Shown here piece by piece: positions 10,221 to 18,644 of a DNA stretch of 64,000 nucleotides. The stretch is taken from positions 1-64,000 of the forward strand of contig JADJXF010000008.1 in NCBI GenBank assembly GCA_016715995.1. Direction: 5' to 3'. Source of the DNA: Flavobacteriales bacterium (lineage in GTDB: Bacteria > Bacteroidota > Bacteroidia > Flavobacteriales_F > PHOS-HE28). Under the pieces are notes generated by a model that was given only the letters and a program-made list of their open reading frames with translations, was not told the DNA's origin and did no database searches. The stretch's first letter is position 1, and every line of letters starts with the position of its first letter. The translations under genes and the position numbers were made by a program.

Positions 10221-10781
10221 CGTCCCCCTGTAAGGCCATCGGGTTGCACCTCAATCACCTTATCAGGCCAGAAGGTCCCGTACCCGAACCCGGTGGTATC
10301 CATCCCGGCATCCCACGCTTCTTGAATGGTCTTCAGTTCCCTAGCTATCAGCAGCACATTGCCGTTGGGCAGCACTTCCACGTCGTGGTGGATGCACTCC
10401 GTTGCCGAACTCACCTCATGATCCCCAAAGCACCGTGTTGTCCCAGTCCTTCCACTGCACGAACGCGCCGGCGCCTCCGGCCGTGAAGAACGGATTGCCG
10501 CCCGAATTGCTCACATAGGTGCGCACGAGGCCCCCGTCGGCCACCAGGCGCGATCCATTGCCCGGCACGGAAGCGTCATCCGGCCACGAATGCACCACCT
10601 GGCCGCATGCGTTGAGCATGAACACCGTGCCCTGCAGGTCTGGGTAGACCAATACGTAGCCTTCTGCCATATCCGAAGCCGAGTAACTCAGGAGGCCGAC
10701 CGTGTTCTGCGCCAGGCCTGCACCCGACAGCAGAAAAGCCAGCACCGATAACTTGGAAGAGTCCAGGATTCGCATCTTCAT
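9102..10781 (-). pseudogene. Arylsulfotransferase-like secreted protein with T9SS tail, two frame breaks
   Basis: The start at 10781 (MKMRILDSSKLSVLAF) gives a signal peptide ending GAGLAQ. Mature sequence begins NTVGLLSY and shows the arylsulfotransferase (ASST) pattern: GYVLVYPDLQGTVFML, CGQVVHSW, then a tryptophan/His-rich propeller with ECIHHDVEVLPNGNVLL and, further on, LFFNHAAVWVGPG. Family knowledge: bacterial ASSTs are six-bladed propellers that transfer sulfate between phenols through an active-site His. I see candidate His residues but cannot say which is catalytic. The C-terminus (VDRQGRVIRSVRL to FGLRFEVIR) looks like a T9SS sorting domain. Frame changes fall near 10415 and 10217. 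It is divergent from the T9SS gene at 11240, with 458 bases between. Confidence 0.65.
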
Positions 10782-11239
10782 GTGCGTTGGTTTTGGCGAG
10801 GAGGAGGCCAATTGCTGTAAGGATACAGAACGCTGTCGGATGCGTGGCCCCGAAAACCACACGGGCCGTGTACGTTCGGGATTTCGACGCGTGGCCGTGG
10901 ATGGCGCGCCCCAACAGGGTGTGGCGGGTTATGTACCGCCTAGGTAAAGAAGTTATCAACAGGCGGCTTTTGTCCATTAGGATTTCTTCACATACATTGC
11001 CTCGCTTTTGGTCCGGAGTGCAAGGCCGCCCAGAAGTACCAGTCCAGTTCGGGGAAGGCGTCGGTTGCCACAACCACGAAACCAATCGCACCAAAAACGA
11101 AACCAACTCCCTTACCCTGCATTCGGATTGCCCGTTCGGGCTCTCCGACCCTATCCCCAGGCCACTAGCCTTACCAACGCACCGGCATTGCGGAACATGC
11201 CCGCCCCTAACAAGCAACCCTAACCAAAACACTAAGAAC
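10782..11239. other. Divergent intergenic region, 458 bases
   Basis: It separates the arylsulfotransferase (-) from the T9SS gene (+). The last 200 bases before 11240 are C- and A-rich with repeated CCAA words, typical of a Bacteroidota leader. No coding signal, RNA gene or clear operator is visible. Confidence 0.4.
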
Positions 11240-11655
11240 ATGAATTGTCGAAACAACACGACTCGGCGAACGAGCTGGTGGAAGCTTGCTGTGGCTTCCA
11301 TTAGCCTAGCTGCGATGGCGCCATCAGCGTCAGCGCAGTTCGTCATCATCGGCGGCGATGGCATCACCACGAATGGTACCGGTGCCGATCCCGTCTGCGA
11401 TTACTCAATTACATCCGGTACCAGACGGTGTATACGGCTTCGGAGCTGAGCCTGGCTGGTATGCCTTCCGGAGCGACCATTACCGCTCTTGGTTGGTCCG
11501 TCTCCGAGGACAACGGCCCTGCATTCCCGAGCTACACTGTTCGATTGGGCCATACTGCCGCCACCAATGCGGCTGCGCACATCGCCGACGCGCTGACCAC
11601 CGTGTTCGGTCCAGCGAGTGTTGATTGGACTGCGTAAGCACTGGGAAGCCACCAG

Positions 11656-12492
11656 ATGGTGACCTTCTCGAGCTCATTCGTTTGGGACGGCGTGAGCAAC
11701 ATCGTGGTGGATATCTGCCACAACAACTCGATGGCTTTCGCAAGTCCTTATGGTGGTGTGCGTGCGGCCACCCTCACCAACGGCGGTCGTTTCATTCGCG
11801 CCGCCGATGGTGGAGCAGCCTGTGCGGTTCTGCCACCACGAACACTGTTGGCAAACCGCCCGCAGGTGCGCTTTAACTATACCGGTTCCCGTGCGGGTGA
11901 CCCGGATCCTGGGAATACAGAGGCAAGTGCCAATCCTGTTTGCAGCGGCGCGCCGCTCACCCTCTCCTTGCAGAACGCCACCACGGGATCCGGCGTGAGC
12001 TACCAGTGGTACGTAAGCACCGTAAGCGCCACTCCCGGCGTGAAGCGCATGCGCATCCGCGATGTGTGGAACACGGCCGGCAACCTGATCGATCCGTGCA
12101 TCAACTACGGCTATGGCGAGACCGAGGACTACGATGTGACCATCGATCCTCCACCTGCGTGTCCCTCTCCGAGCAGCTTGGTTGCCAGCAGCCCTACTGC
12201 GAACAGCGTGACTTTGAACTGGAACATCGGTTGCACCGAGACCGCTTGGGAAGTTGAATACGGAGCGCCCGGTTTCGCTCTGGGCACCGGTACCGTGGTT
12301 CCTGCGGGCACCAACGTGGCCTTTGTGCTGGGTGGTTTGGCAAGCACCACGGCCTACGAGGCTTATGTGCGCGCCGATTGCGGTGTGGACGGTGTGAGCG
12401 GCTGGCTCGGACCGGTGAGCTTCACCACGCTTGCGCCTCCGCCTGCTAATGACGACTGCGCTAATGCTACACCATTGACCGTGGGGCTATAG
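11656..12492 (+). CDS. GEVED-like/fibronectin III segment of the T9SS protein starting at 11240
   Basis: A 278-residue open frame. Residues 1-75 (VTFSSSFVWDGVSNIV, RFNYTGSRAG) end a beta-sandwich common in secreted Bacteroidota proteins with GEVED domains. After an Ig/PKD-like start (SGAPLTLSLQNATTG, VSYQWYVS) comes the GEVED-like end (CINYGYGETEDYDVTI). Residues about 170-260 form a fibronectin III domain (PSPSSLVASSPTANSVTLNW, YEAYVRADCGVDGVSGW). The frame closes just after NDDCANATPLTV, where one or two missing bases would connect it to the next segment at about 12490. Confidence 0.6.
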   Translation: MVTFSSSFVWDGVSNIVVDICHNNSMAFASPYGGVRAATLTNGGRFIRAADGGAACAVLPPRTLLANRPQVRFNYTGSRAGDPDPGNTEASANPVCSGAPLTLSLQNATTGSGVSYQWYVSTVSATPGVKRMRIRDVWNTAGNLIDPCINYGYGETEDYDVTIDPPPACPSPSSLVASSPTANSVTLNWNIGCTETAWEVEYGAPGFALGTGTVVPAGTNVAFVLGGLASTTAYEAYVRADCGVDGVSGWLGPVSFTTLAPPPANDDCANATPLTVGL

Positions 12493-12940
12493 CTGCAACC
12501 CCCTGAGCACGAACAATACTGCTGCGACGCAGAGCATTGCCCCCCTCACCTGCAATTTCTTCACCAGCTCCAGTGCGCTCGACGTCTGGTTCAGCTTCGT
12601 GGCCACAGGCTCGGCGAACCGTGTCACGGTGTCTGGCGGTCCCGGCTTCGATGCAATCATCGACGTACGCAGCGGTGCATGCGACGGCACCAACATCGGC
12701 TGTGCTGATGCAACGGTTGGCGGTGGTGTTGAAGTGGTGAGCCTCACCGGCCTCACCGAAAGCGATACCTACTACGTGCGCGTTTACGGATGGGCTGGCG
12801 GAACCGGCAACTCTCCATCTGCGTGCAGCAGCCTGACTGCGACGGCAACTACGATGGTCCCGGCTTCGGGTACGGCATGCGACGACGGTGATGCAAACGG
12901 CCATCGACTACATCGATGGCAACTGCGGTGCGAAGGCGTT

Positions 12941-13976
12941 GCCTGCACCACCGACCTCGACTTCGTGTACCAGGCCGATGGCAATGACGACCTGACCTGG
13001 GCGATCTACGAGCAGGGCAACCTAACCGACGCCAAGTCTGGCGGCGGAGGCCCCTCGGCAACGGCAGCGAGGCGACCTGCCTGCCTGATGGCTGCTTCTA
13101 CCTCGTGGTAACCGACGGGTGGCGGCGACGGCATCGTGGGCGGCGGCTACAAGCTGCAGATCAACAGCGCGCAGATCCTGATCGACAACAGCCACGACAA
13201 CTTCGGCAACGGCGGCTTCACCAGCGGCCAATACAGCCAGATCGATGGCAACGAGGGCTTCTGCCTGCCGATCAGCACGGACCGCTTGATCTTCGCCAAC
13301 TGCGGCAAGCTCGACTGGAGGACCGCCTGCGGCAGCGAGTACATGGTGGCCAACGACAACGGGGCGGTGACGGCGCAGTACAACGCCAACCCGACCACCT
13401 ACGGCTATCAAGCGTGGTGGTACAACCCCAACGGCGGGTACAGCTTCAAGCGGACCCAGTACCACAGCACTCCCAACGGCCTGCCGGCGAGCGCCACGCG
13501 CGCGTGCCACTTCAAGCTCAACAGCTGGAGCGGTGAACACCACGGGCCTGGTCTGCGGCCTGACCTACGACGTGGACGTGCGGGCGAGCTTCGAGACCAG
13601 CGGCACCAACTGGTGCGCCCCCAACGGCGCTTCCCCATGGGGCGATGTATGCCTGCTGACCATGGCGAACTGCATCACCGGCGGCGGCAACCAGAACATG
13701 GTTGAAGAGAACGCCACAAGCCTGCGCATGTACCCGAACCCCAACCGTGGCGACCAGCTGATGCTGAGCCTGGAGTCGGTGGAGGAGGGCGTGAGCACGG
13801 TGAGCGTGGACATCCTGGATGCCTTCGGCAAGCGCGTGAGCGCGCGCACGATCGCCCGTGGGCGGCTTCCTCAACACGGTGCTTGAACTCAACGGTGAAC
13901 TGGCCGCTGGCATGTACATGGTGAACATCACCGCTGGTGATGCCGTGTACACCGAGCGCTTGGTGATCCAGCCGTA
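12941..13976 (+). repeat. Shared C-terminal module, copy 2, with internal deletion
   Basis: Collinear with copy 1 but missing the stretch matching about 8089-8429: TGGAGCGG is followed directly by TGAACACC at 13532. The missing 341 bases are not a multiple of three, so the frame shifts at that point. Confidence 0.8.
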
Positions 13977-14001
13977 AGGCAGCACCGACGAACTGAATGC
14001 G

Positions 14002-14029
14002 AAGGCCCCGCGCGAAAGCGCGGGGCCTT
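14002..14029 (+). terminator. Hairpin terminator after the second T9SS gene
   Basis: Perfect 12-bp stem (14002-14013 with 14018-14029), GAAA loop and T-rich 3' side. Nearly the same sequence stands at 8909. Confidence 0.8.
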
Positions 14030-14040
14030 CTGCTTTCCGC

Positions 14041-14384
14041 TCATTGCCTCCGGAACATCACCGCATCCAATGCACACCGTGAATGGACGTGGATGAACGA
14101 GAATAGGACCACCCATCGGGTGCAGGCATGATCCGTGCACGGCCTGCTGGGGCTAGCATGGCATTCATGCACGTCCATTGCCGTTCATTCACGGTTCTTT
14201 CTGCCGCGCGGGGCGCGCTGGTGCCGATGCCGCCGGACGACATGTGGAACCTGAGGTCGCAGCAACGGCTCGTTCCTCGGGACCGTGTGGGTGCAAGAGG
14301 GGCATGGCCCGCGGCGCAAAGGGGCGAAGACTCCCATCCCCGGCCCAAGGCGACCTCTGCCGCGTGCCCCGCTATCTTGGCCTG
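14041..14384. other. Intergenic stretch without visible genes
   Basis: About 340 bases between a terminator and the DCC-family gene. Open stretches here lack codon character, and no RNA gene or repeat is visible. A -7-like box lies at its very end. Confidence 0.4.
14373..14380 (+). promoter_or_regulatory. Possible -7 box (TATCTTGG) before the DCC gene
   Basis: Resembles the Bacteroidota -7 element TAnnTTTG and lies only a few bases before the ATG at 14385, implying a very short leader. No -33 box was confirmed. Confidence 0.3.
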
Positions 14385-14780
14385 ATGTCCGAAGAGCGCA
14401 TCGTCTTCTTCGATGGTGTGTGCGGCCTGTGCAACCGTTTCGTGGACCGGCTCCTGCGCATCGACGGCGGAAGGCGGCTGTTATTCGCGCCGTTGCAGGG
14501 AAGCACCGCGCGTGCGCGTCTTCCAACCGGCCTGGCCGACGCCATGGAGAGCGTGGTCTACCTGCGCGATGGCATCGTGTTGCAGCGCTCCGATGCCGCG
14601 CTGCGCATCCTCATGGACCTCGGCGGCTGGCGCAAGGTCCATGGCGCTCTCTTCATCGTGCCGCGCTTCATCCGTGATGCAGCATACGACTGGGTGGCGC
14701 GCAACCGCTACAAGTGGTTCGGGAAACATGCGGCCTGCAGGATGCCCAGCGCGGCGGAGCGTGAGCGCTTCCTGCCGTGA
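14385..14780 (+). CDS. DCC-family thiol-disulfide oxidoreductase-like protein (DUF393)
   Basis: 131 residues starting MSEERIVFFDGVCGLCNRFV. The DGVCGLCN motif near the N-terminus carries the CxxC pair (residues 14 and 17) of the DCC/DUF393 family. The later part has the family pattern: VVYLRDGIVLQRSDAAL, then ALFIVPRFIRDAAYDW and WFGKHAACRMP near the end. Length and order fit complete family members. These are thought to be thioredoxin-fold redox proteins; substrates are generally unknown. The ATG at 14385 is chosen because it sits just before the conserved start and behind a -7-like box. It converges with mlaD, with 20 bases between the stops. Confidence 0.85.
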   Translation: MSEERIVFFDGVCGLCNRFVDRLLRIDGGRRLLFAPLQGSTARARLPTGLADAMESVVYLRDGIVLQRSDAALRILMDLGGWRKVHGALFIVPRFIRDAAYDWVARNRYKWFGKHAACRMPSAAERERFLP

Positions 14781-14800
14781 GTCACGCGCGACTCATCCCG

Positions 14801-15772
14801 CTACTGTTCCTTCCCCTCTTCCCGCGCCTTCTCCTTGAAGTACTTCCGGAAGAACCAATTGCGCTGCAGGGCCTTGAGGTTCTCTTCCAAGGTGACGCTG
14901 CTGCGCTCCAGTTGCGCGACGGTGCGACGCACATCACCGGCCACGGCGGTATCGCGCGTAACGGTGTGCGCCAGACCGCCCGGTGTGTTGAGCCCGCTGG
15001 CGAAGCGGTCCATGTTGGCCGAGGCCGAGGCGAGTGAATCAGCGAGGGATTGCATGGTGCCCAGCCAATCGCGCACTTGCTGCTCGGTAGCGGGGTCGCT
15101 CACCAGGATGCCGAGGGCGCCCTTGCCCGCGCGCACATCGGCCATGATCTTGTCCACGTTCTCGGTGACGCTGCGAGCGTACGTGGCCGCGCCCCGCAGT
15201 TCGCTGAGCGAGGTCTTCAGGTCGGTGGAGAGCACGGTGTCGGAGAGCAGGTGTACAAGGCTGCCGGGCGTATTGATGCGCTCGGCCAGTTCCCGCAGGT
15301 TGTCCGTGATGTCGGCGAGGTTCTCGTTGGTGCGGTTCACCGTGCGCATCATCAGGTCGGTATCCAGCGGCACGCTGCTCGCCAGTACCGTCCCTTCCGT
15401 GATGGGGCGGCCCGCACCCGCGCCAGGGCCGATGTTCACCAGCTTGTTGCCCATCAGCCCATCGGAGCCCAGGCTTGCGATGGCGTTATCCATGATGTAC
15501 TCGGAGTCCTTGGCGCGAATCATCAACGTCACCTCCACCGTGGTGTCGTTCAGGATGCGCACCCCCTCCACGGTGCCCACATTGATGCCCGCATAGCGCA
15601 CGTTGTTGCCTGGCTGCAGCCCGCCCGCATTGTGGAAGGCGGTTCGCACTTCCACCGTGCGGGTGAACAGGTTCCGCTTGCTCCCCAGCATGTACATGCC
15701 CACCACCAATACGGCGGTGCCGGCCAGTACGAAGAGGCCGAGACGGAGATGGTCACCTTTCTTGCCGGACAT
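14801..15772 (-). CDS. mlaD: MlaD-family (MCE domain) lipid-transport protein
   Basis: 323 residues, start at 15772 (MSGKKGDHLRLGLFVL). One membrane helix at about residues 10-29 anchors it in the inner membrane. The MCE domain follows at about 35-115 (RTAFHNAGGLQPGNNVRYAG, VGTVEGVRI, SDGLMGNKLVNIG). The C-terminal half is helical and polar, with repeated segments such as NLADITDNLRELAERINTPG, as in substrate-binding MCE subunits of retrograde phospholipid transporters. Genes for the ATPase and permease lie directly upstream on the same strand, giving the order permease-ATPase-MCE. Between it and the ATPase there are 123 bases with a long inverted repeat, so expression may be partly uncoupled. 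Confidence 0.88.
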   Translation of the reverse strand: MSGKKGDHLRLGLFVLAGTAVLVVGMYMLGSKRNLFTRTVEVRTAFHNAGGLQPGNNVRYAGINVGTVEGVRILNDTTVEVTLMIRAKDSEYIMDNAIASLGSDGLMGNKLVNIGPGAGAGRPITEGTVLASSVPLDTDLMMRTVNRTNENLADITDNLRELAERINTPGSLVHLLSDTVLSTDLKTSLSELRGAATYARSVTENVDKIMADVRAGKGALGILVSDPATEQQVRDWLGTMQSLADSLASASANMDRFASGLNTPGGLAHTVTRDTAVAGDVRRTVAQLERSSVTLEENLKALQRNWFFRKYFKEKAREEGKEQ

Positions 15773-15806
15773 GGGGCGTAAAGTTGGGGGATTGGGGAGG
15801 TTGAGG

Positions 15807-15888
15807 GTTGAGGAGGTTGAGGGTTGAGAGGTTGTGTCGCTGTTCGGGTATTTCAACATTCAACCTCTCAACCCTCAACTTCTTCAAC
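15807..15888. repeat. 28-bp inverted repeat between mlaF and mlaD genes
   Basis: Arms 15807-15834 and 15861-15888 are reverse complements with two mismatches and a 26-base loop. The arms are built from GGTTGAGGGTTGA words. A similar word cluster lies at 19701-19735 in another junction. Confidence 0.75.
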
Positions 15889-15895
15889 TCGACAT

Positions 15896-16678
15896 TCACA
15901 TGAAGATGAAGAATTTCTTCACCAGCGGATCGTCCGAGGCGAGGAGGTCCTGGTAGGTGCCTTCCAGGTAGTTCCGGCCCTCGTGGAGCAAAGCGATGCG
16001 GTTGGCGGCGAGTTTGGCCACGTGGAGGTCGTGCGAGATGATGATGGACGAGGTGCCATAGGTCCGCTGCAATTTCAGGATCAGCTCCACGATCTCTTTG
16101 CCACTGATCGGGTCGAGGCCGGTGGTGGGTTCATCGTAGAGCACGATCTCGGGTTTCAGGATCAACGTTCGGGCCAGTCCGATGCGGCGCTTCATGCCGC
16201 CGCTCAACTCGCTGGGATACATGTCCCGGGTCTTCGGCAGGCCCACAGCGGTGAGGACCTCCTCCACCAGCTCGTCCACGTTCTGTCCGCCCTTGTCGAT
16301 CCAATGCCTGCGCAATGGGAACTCCAGGTTCTCCTTCACCGTCATGCTGTCGTACAAGGCACTGCTCTGGAAGAGGAAACCGATCTTCACCCGGATGTGG
16401 TCCAGCGCGTCCTGGTCCATGGTGAGGATATCCTGCCCCAATACGCTGATGCTGCCCGCGTCGGGATCCAGCAGCCGAACGATGCACTTGATCAGCACGC
16501 TCTTGCCGCTGCCGCTCTTGCCCAGCACCATCAGGTTCTCACCACGGCGCACATCCACATCGAAGCCCTTGAGCACTTCGTTGTCCCCGAAAGATTTAGT
16601 GAGTCCACGGATGCTGATCACCACCTCGGCATCGGCATCCGGAGCGGCATTGATGATATCCGGCTTCTCTTCCACCAT
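15896..16678 (-). CDS. mlaF: ABC transporter ATP-binding protein, MlaF type
   Basis: 260 residues, start at 16678 (MVEEKPDIINAAPDADAEVV). Walker A GKSGSGKS, a Q-loop (FLFQSSALYDSMTVKENLEF), signature LSGGM, Walker B IVLYDEPTTGLDP and the switch His in IIISHDLHVA are all present. The signature LSGGM and the FQSSALYDSMTV stretch are typical of MlaF ATPases, which power phospholipid transport with MlaE. Its ATG overlaps the stop of the permease gene by one base (TGATG), so the two are translationally coupled. About 20 extra N-terminal residues precede the usual start of the domain. Confidence 0.92.
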   Translation of the reverse strand: MVEEKPDIINAAPDADAEVVISIRGLTKSFGDNEVLKGFDVDVRRGENLMVLGKSGSGKSVLIKCIVRLLDPDAGSISVLGQDILTMDQDALDHIRVKIGFLFQSSALYDSMTVKENLEFPLRRHWIDKGGQNVDELVEEVLTAVGLPKTRDMYPSELSGGMKRRIGLARTLILKPEIVLYDEPTTGLDPISGKEIVELILKLQRTYGTSSIIISHDLHVAKLAANRIALLHEGRNYLEGTYQDLLASDDPLVKKFFIFM

Positions 16679-17478
16679 CAGTTGAGACCCATGAAGTCGG
16701 TGATCTGCACGGCGACGAGATCGAGGATGAAGATGAGCAACGAGGCCACCACCACGGCGCTGTGCGCCGCCTGTCCAACGCCCTCGGTGCCCTTCAGCGT
16801 GTGGTATCCCTTGAAGCACCCGACCACCCCAATGGCCAATCCGAAGAAGTAGCTCTTGATGAAGGCCGGAAGGAAGTCAGAGAATTCCAGCGATTCGAAG
16901 ACTTGGCGGTAGAAAAGGTCCCAGCTCACGGCGTCCTTGATGTTCACGCCCACCCAGCTGGCCCAGATGGAGATGCCCATGGCCAGCACCACCAGGATGG
17001 GCAGGGTCAGGATGGTACTCCAGATGCGGGTAACCACCAGGTAGCGGAAGGGGTTGGTGCCGCTCACTTCCATGGCGTCGATCTGCTCGGTCACCTTCAT
17101 GCTGCCGAGTTCGGCGCCCATGCTGCTGCCGATCTTGCCCGCGCAGATCAGCGCGGTGATCACGGGGGCGATCTCACGCACCATGCTGATGGCCACCATG
17201 GCGGGCAGCATGCTCTCCGCCCCGAACTTCGCCAGTGTGGGGCGGCTTTGCACGGTGAGCACTAAGCCCATGATGAAGGCGGTGATGCCCACCAAGGGCA
17301 GCGAGCGGTAACCGTTCTCCGTGCACTGCCGGAGGAGCTCGCGCCACTCGAACCGCGGGTAGAAGGCGTTGGTGAAGAAGCGCCCGGTGAAATGGGCGAT
17401 GGCACCCACCTCGGCACCGAATGCACTGAAGCCTGATTTCGGTTCCACGTTGCGCGCTAGGGATGCAAGGTACCTCAT
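16678..17478 (-). CDS. mlaE: ABC transporter permease, MlaE type
   Basis: 266 residues, start at 17478 (MRYLASLARNVEPKSGFSAF). The MlaE permease pattern is complete: ENGYRSLPLVGITAFIMGLV, the long loop with FGAESMLPAMVAISMVREIAPVI, the coupling segment GSSMGAELGSMKVTEQIDAM, and later helices ILTLPILVVLAMGISIW and FIKSYFFGLAIGVVGC. The final helix ends with QITDFMGLN. It acts as an inner-membrane dimer with two MlaF ATPases and an MlaD ring. It is the first gene of the set and diverges from the NatA-type ATPase gene, 100 bases away, so both promoters must lie in 17479-17578. Confidence 0.92.
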   Translation of the reverse strand: MRYLASLARNVEPKSGFSAFGAEVGAIAHFTGRFFTNAFYPRFEWRELLRQCTENGYRSLPLVGITAFIMGLVLTVQSRPTLAKFGAESMLPAMVAISMVREIAPVITALICAGKIGSSMGAELGSMKVTEQIDAMEVSGTNPFRYLVVTRIWSTILTLPILVVLAMGISIWASWVGVNIKDAVSWDLFYRQVFESLEFSDFLPAFIKSYFFGLAIGVVGCFKGYHTLKGTEGVGQAAHSAVVVASLLIFILDLVAVQITDFMGLN

Positions 17479-17561
17479 GGCCGACGCGATGAACCCGATC
17501 GCGATCACACCAACGGCGTTCGGGCCTAGCCGGGCGGCGGGATGCACCGACGCGACGCGGC

Positions 17562-17569
17562 TACCTTCG
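17562..17569 (+). promoter_or_regulatory. Possible -7 box (TACCTTCG) before the NatA-type gene
   Basis: Matches the TAnnTTTG-like Bacteroidota box in most positions and ends nine bases before the ATG at 17579. Confidence 0.35.
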
Positions 17570-17578
17570 CCCGCGATC

Positions 17579-18520
17579 ATGCTCCACCTCGAAGGCATCA
17601 CCAAGCGTTTCGGAACGTTCATCGCGCTGGACGGCATTACCATGGACGTGCCGCCGGGACAGGTCTTCGGGCTGCTTGGGCCCAATGGCGCCGGCAAGAC
17701 CACGCTCATCCGCATCATCACGCGCATCACCGGTCCGGACGAAGGGCGCGTGCTGCTCGATGGCCACGAGATGGGCCCGGACGACGTGGCGCGCATGGGC
17801 TACCTGCCCGAAGAGCGCGGCCTGTACAAGAAAATGAAGGTGGGTGAGCAGTCCCTCTACCTCGCGCAGCTCAAAGGGATGAAGCGGATCGATGCGCAGA
17901 AGCGGCTGAAGGACTGGTTCGAGCGCTGGGACATGGGCGGCTGGTGGAACAAGAAAGTGGAAGAGCTCAGCAAGGGCATGGCGCAGAAGGTTCAGTTCAT
18001 CACCACCGTGCTGCACGAGCCGAAGCTGCTCATCCTCGACGAGCCCTTCAGCGGCTTCGACCCCATCAACGCCGAGCTGATCCGCAGCGAGATCCTGCGG
18101 TTGCGCGACACGGGCGTGACCGTGATGCTCAGCACCCACAGCATGCCCAGCGTGGAGGAACTGTGCGACCACATTGGCCTCATCGACAAGGCGCGGCTGA
18201 TGCTGCACGGCAATGTGCGCGAGATCCGCAGGCAATATTCCGACAACACCTATCGCTTCGAGTTCAAGGGCAACCGTGTGGCGCTGGCGAATGCCCTCTC
18301 CTTCACCGGCGAGCTGATCGACGCCCAAGAGAATGGCGAGTACAGCCATGCACGCGTACGTCTTGCACCGGGTGTGAAGTTGAACGAGGTGCTGCGGCAG
18401 CTGCTGCCTTCCGTTGAGATACATGGCGTGCAGGAGGAGGTGCCCCGCATGCACGACATCTTCATCAAGGTGGTGAGCGAGACCCAGCCGGAAACCGTAG
18501 CCCAGGGGATGACGGAATGA
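17579..18520 (+). CDS. ABC transporter ATP-binding protein, NatA type
   Basis: 313 residues, start MLHLEGITKRFG. Walker A GPNGAGKTT, signature LSKGM (the variant usual in this subfamily, in place of LSGGQ), Walker B LLILDEPFSGFDP and switch His LSTHSM are present. The C-terminal about 80 residues (RRQYSDNTYRFEFKGN onwards) match a DUF4162-like tail found in NatA-type ATPases. It pairs with the permease at 18645 to form an ABC-2 exporter of unknown substrate. An upstream in-frame extension exists but lacks domain similarity and crosses the -7-like box, so 17579 is preferred. The gap to the permease gene holds a strong hairpin. Confidence 0.88.
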   Translation: MLHLEGITKRFGTFIALDGITMDVPPGQVFGLLGPNGAGKTTLIRIITRITGPDEGRVLLDGHEMGPDDVARMGYLPEERGLYKKMKVGEQSLYLAQLKGMKRIDAQKRLKDWFERWDMGGWWNKKVEELSKGMAQKVQFITTVLHEPKLLILDEPFSGFDPINAELIRSEILRLRDTGVTVMLSTHSMPSVEELCDHIGLIDKARLMLHGNVREIRRQYSDNTYRFEFKGNRVALANALSFTGELIDAQENGEYSHARVRLAPGVKLNEVLRQLLPSVEIHGVQEEVPRMHDIFIKVVSETQPETVAQGMTE

Positions 18521-18562
18521 CCAGCCCGATCCACTTGAACTTCTTTCAGCCATTGGCCTTTA

Positions 18563-18619
18563 GCTTCTGGCTGCTTGCCGATGCGCGGAGTGCAGCGCGA
18601 TCGGCAAGCAGCCAGAAGC
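18563..18619. repeat. Perfect 20-bp inverted repeat between ATPase and permease genes
   Basis: 18563-18582 pairs exactly with 18600-18619 around a 17-base loop that itself starts and ends with GCGC. No T-run follows. It may be a REP-like element or an mRNA processing or attenuation hairpin. Confidence 0.75.
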
Positions 18620-18644
18620 CCGGAGCTAGCAGCGAGTTTCTCCC

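Larger units (their letters stand above)
11240..13976 (+). pseudogene. T9SS cargo protein with GEVED-like, fibronectin III and shared C-terminal module, frame-broken
   Basis: The start at 11240 (MNCRNNTTRRTSWWKLAVAS) leads into a signal peptide ending ASAQ. The corrected reading then has an N-terminal beta-sandwich (YTASELSLAGMPSG), a domain with VWDGVSNIVVDICHNN, a short GEVED-like piece (VKRMRIRDVW to YGETEDYDVTI), a fibronectin III domain and a domain with NDDCANATPL to VRVYGWAG. The shared module follows. Breaks lie near 11408, 11637, 12487, 12900, 13070, 13110, 13532 and 13856. Compared with copy 1, the module lacks about 340 bases at 13532. The jump from SYQWYVSTVSATPG straight into VKRMRIRD at about 12040 also looks like a deletion that removed most of a GEVED domain. 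Confidence 0.6.

Noticed and set aside
17369..17578. Longer N-terminus of the NatA-type ATPase starting at 17369
   Set aside because: The extension overlaps the divergent mlaE gene and the -7-like box and shows no domain similarity.
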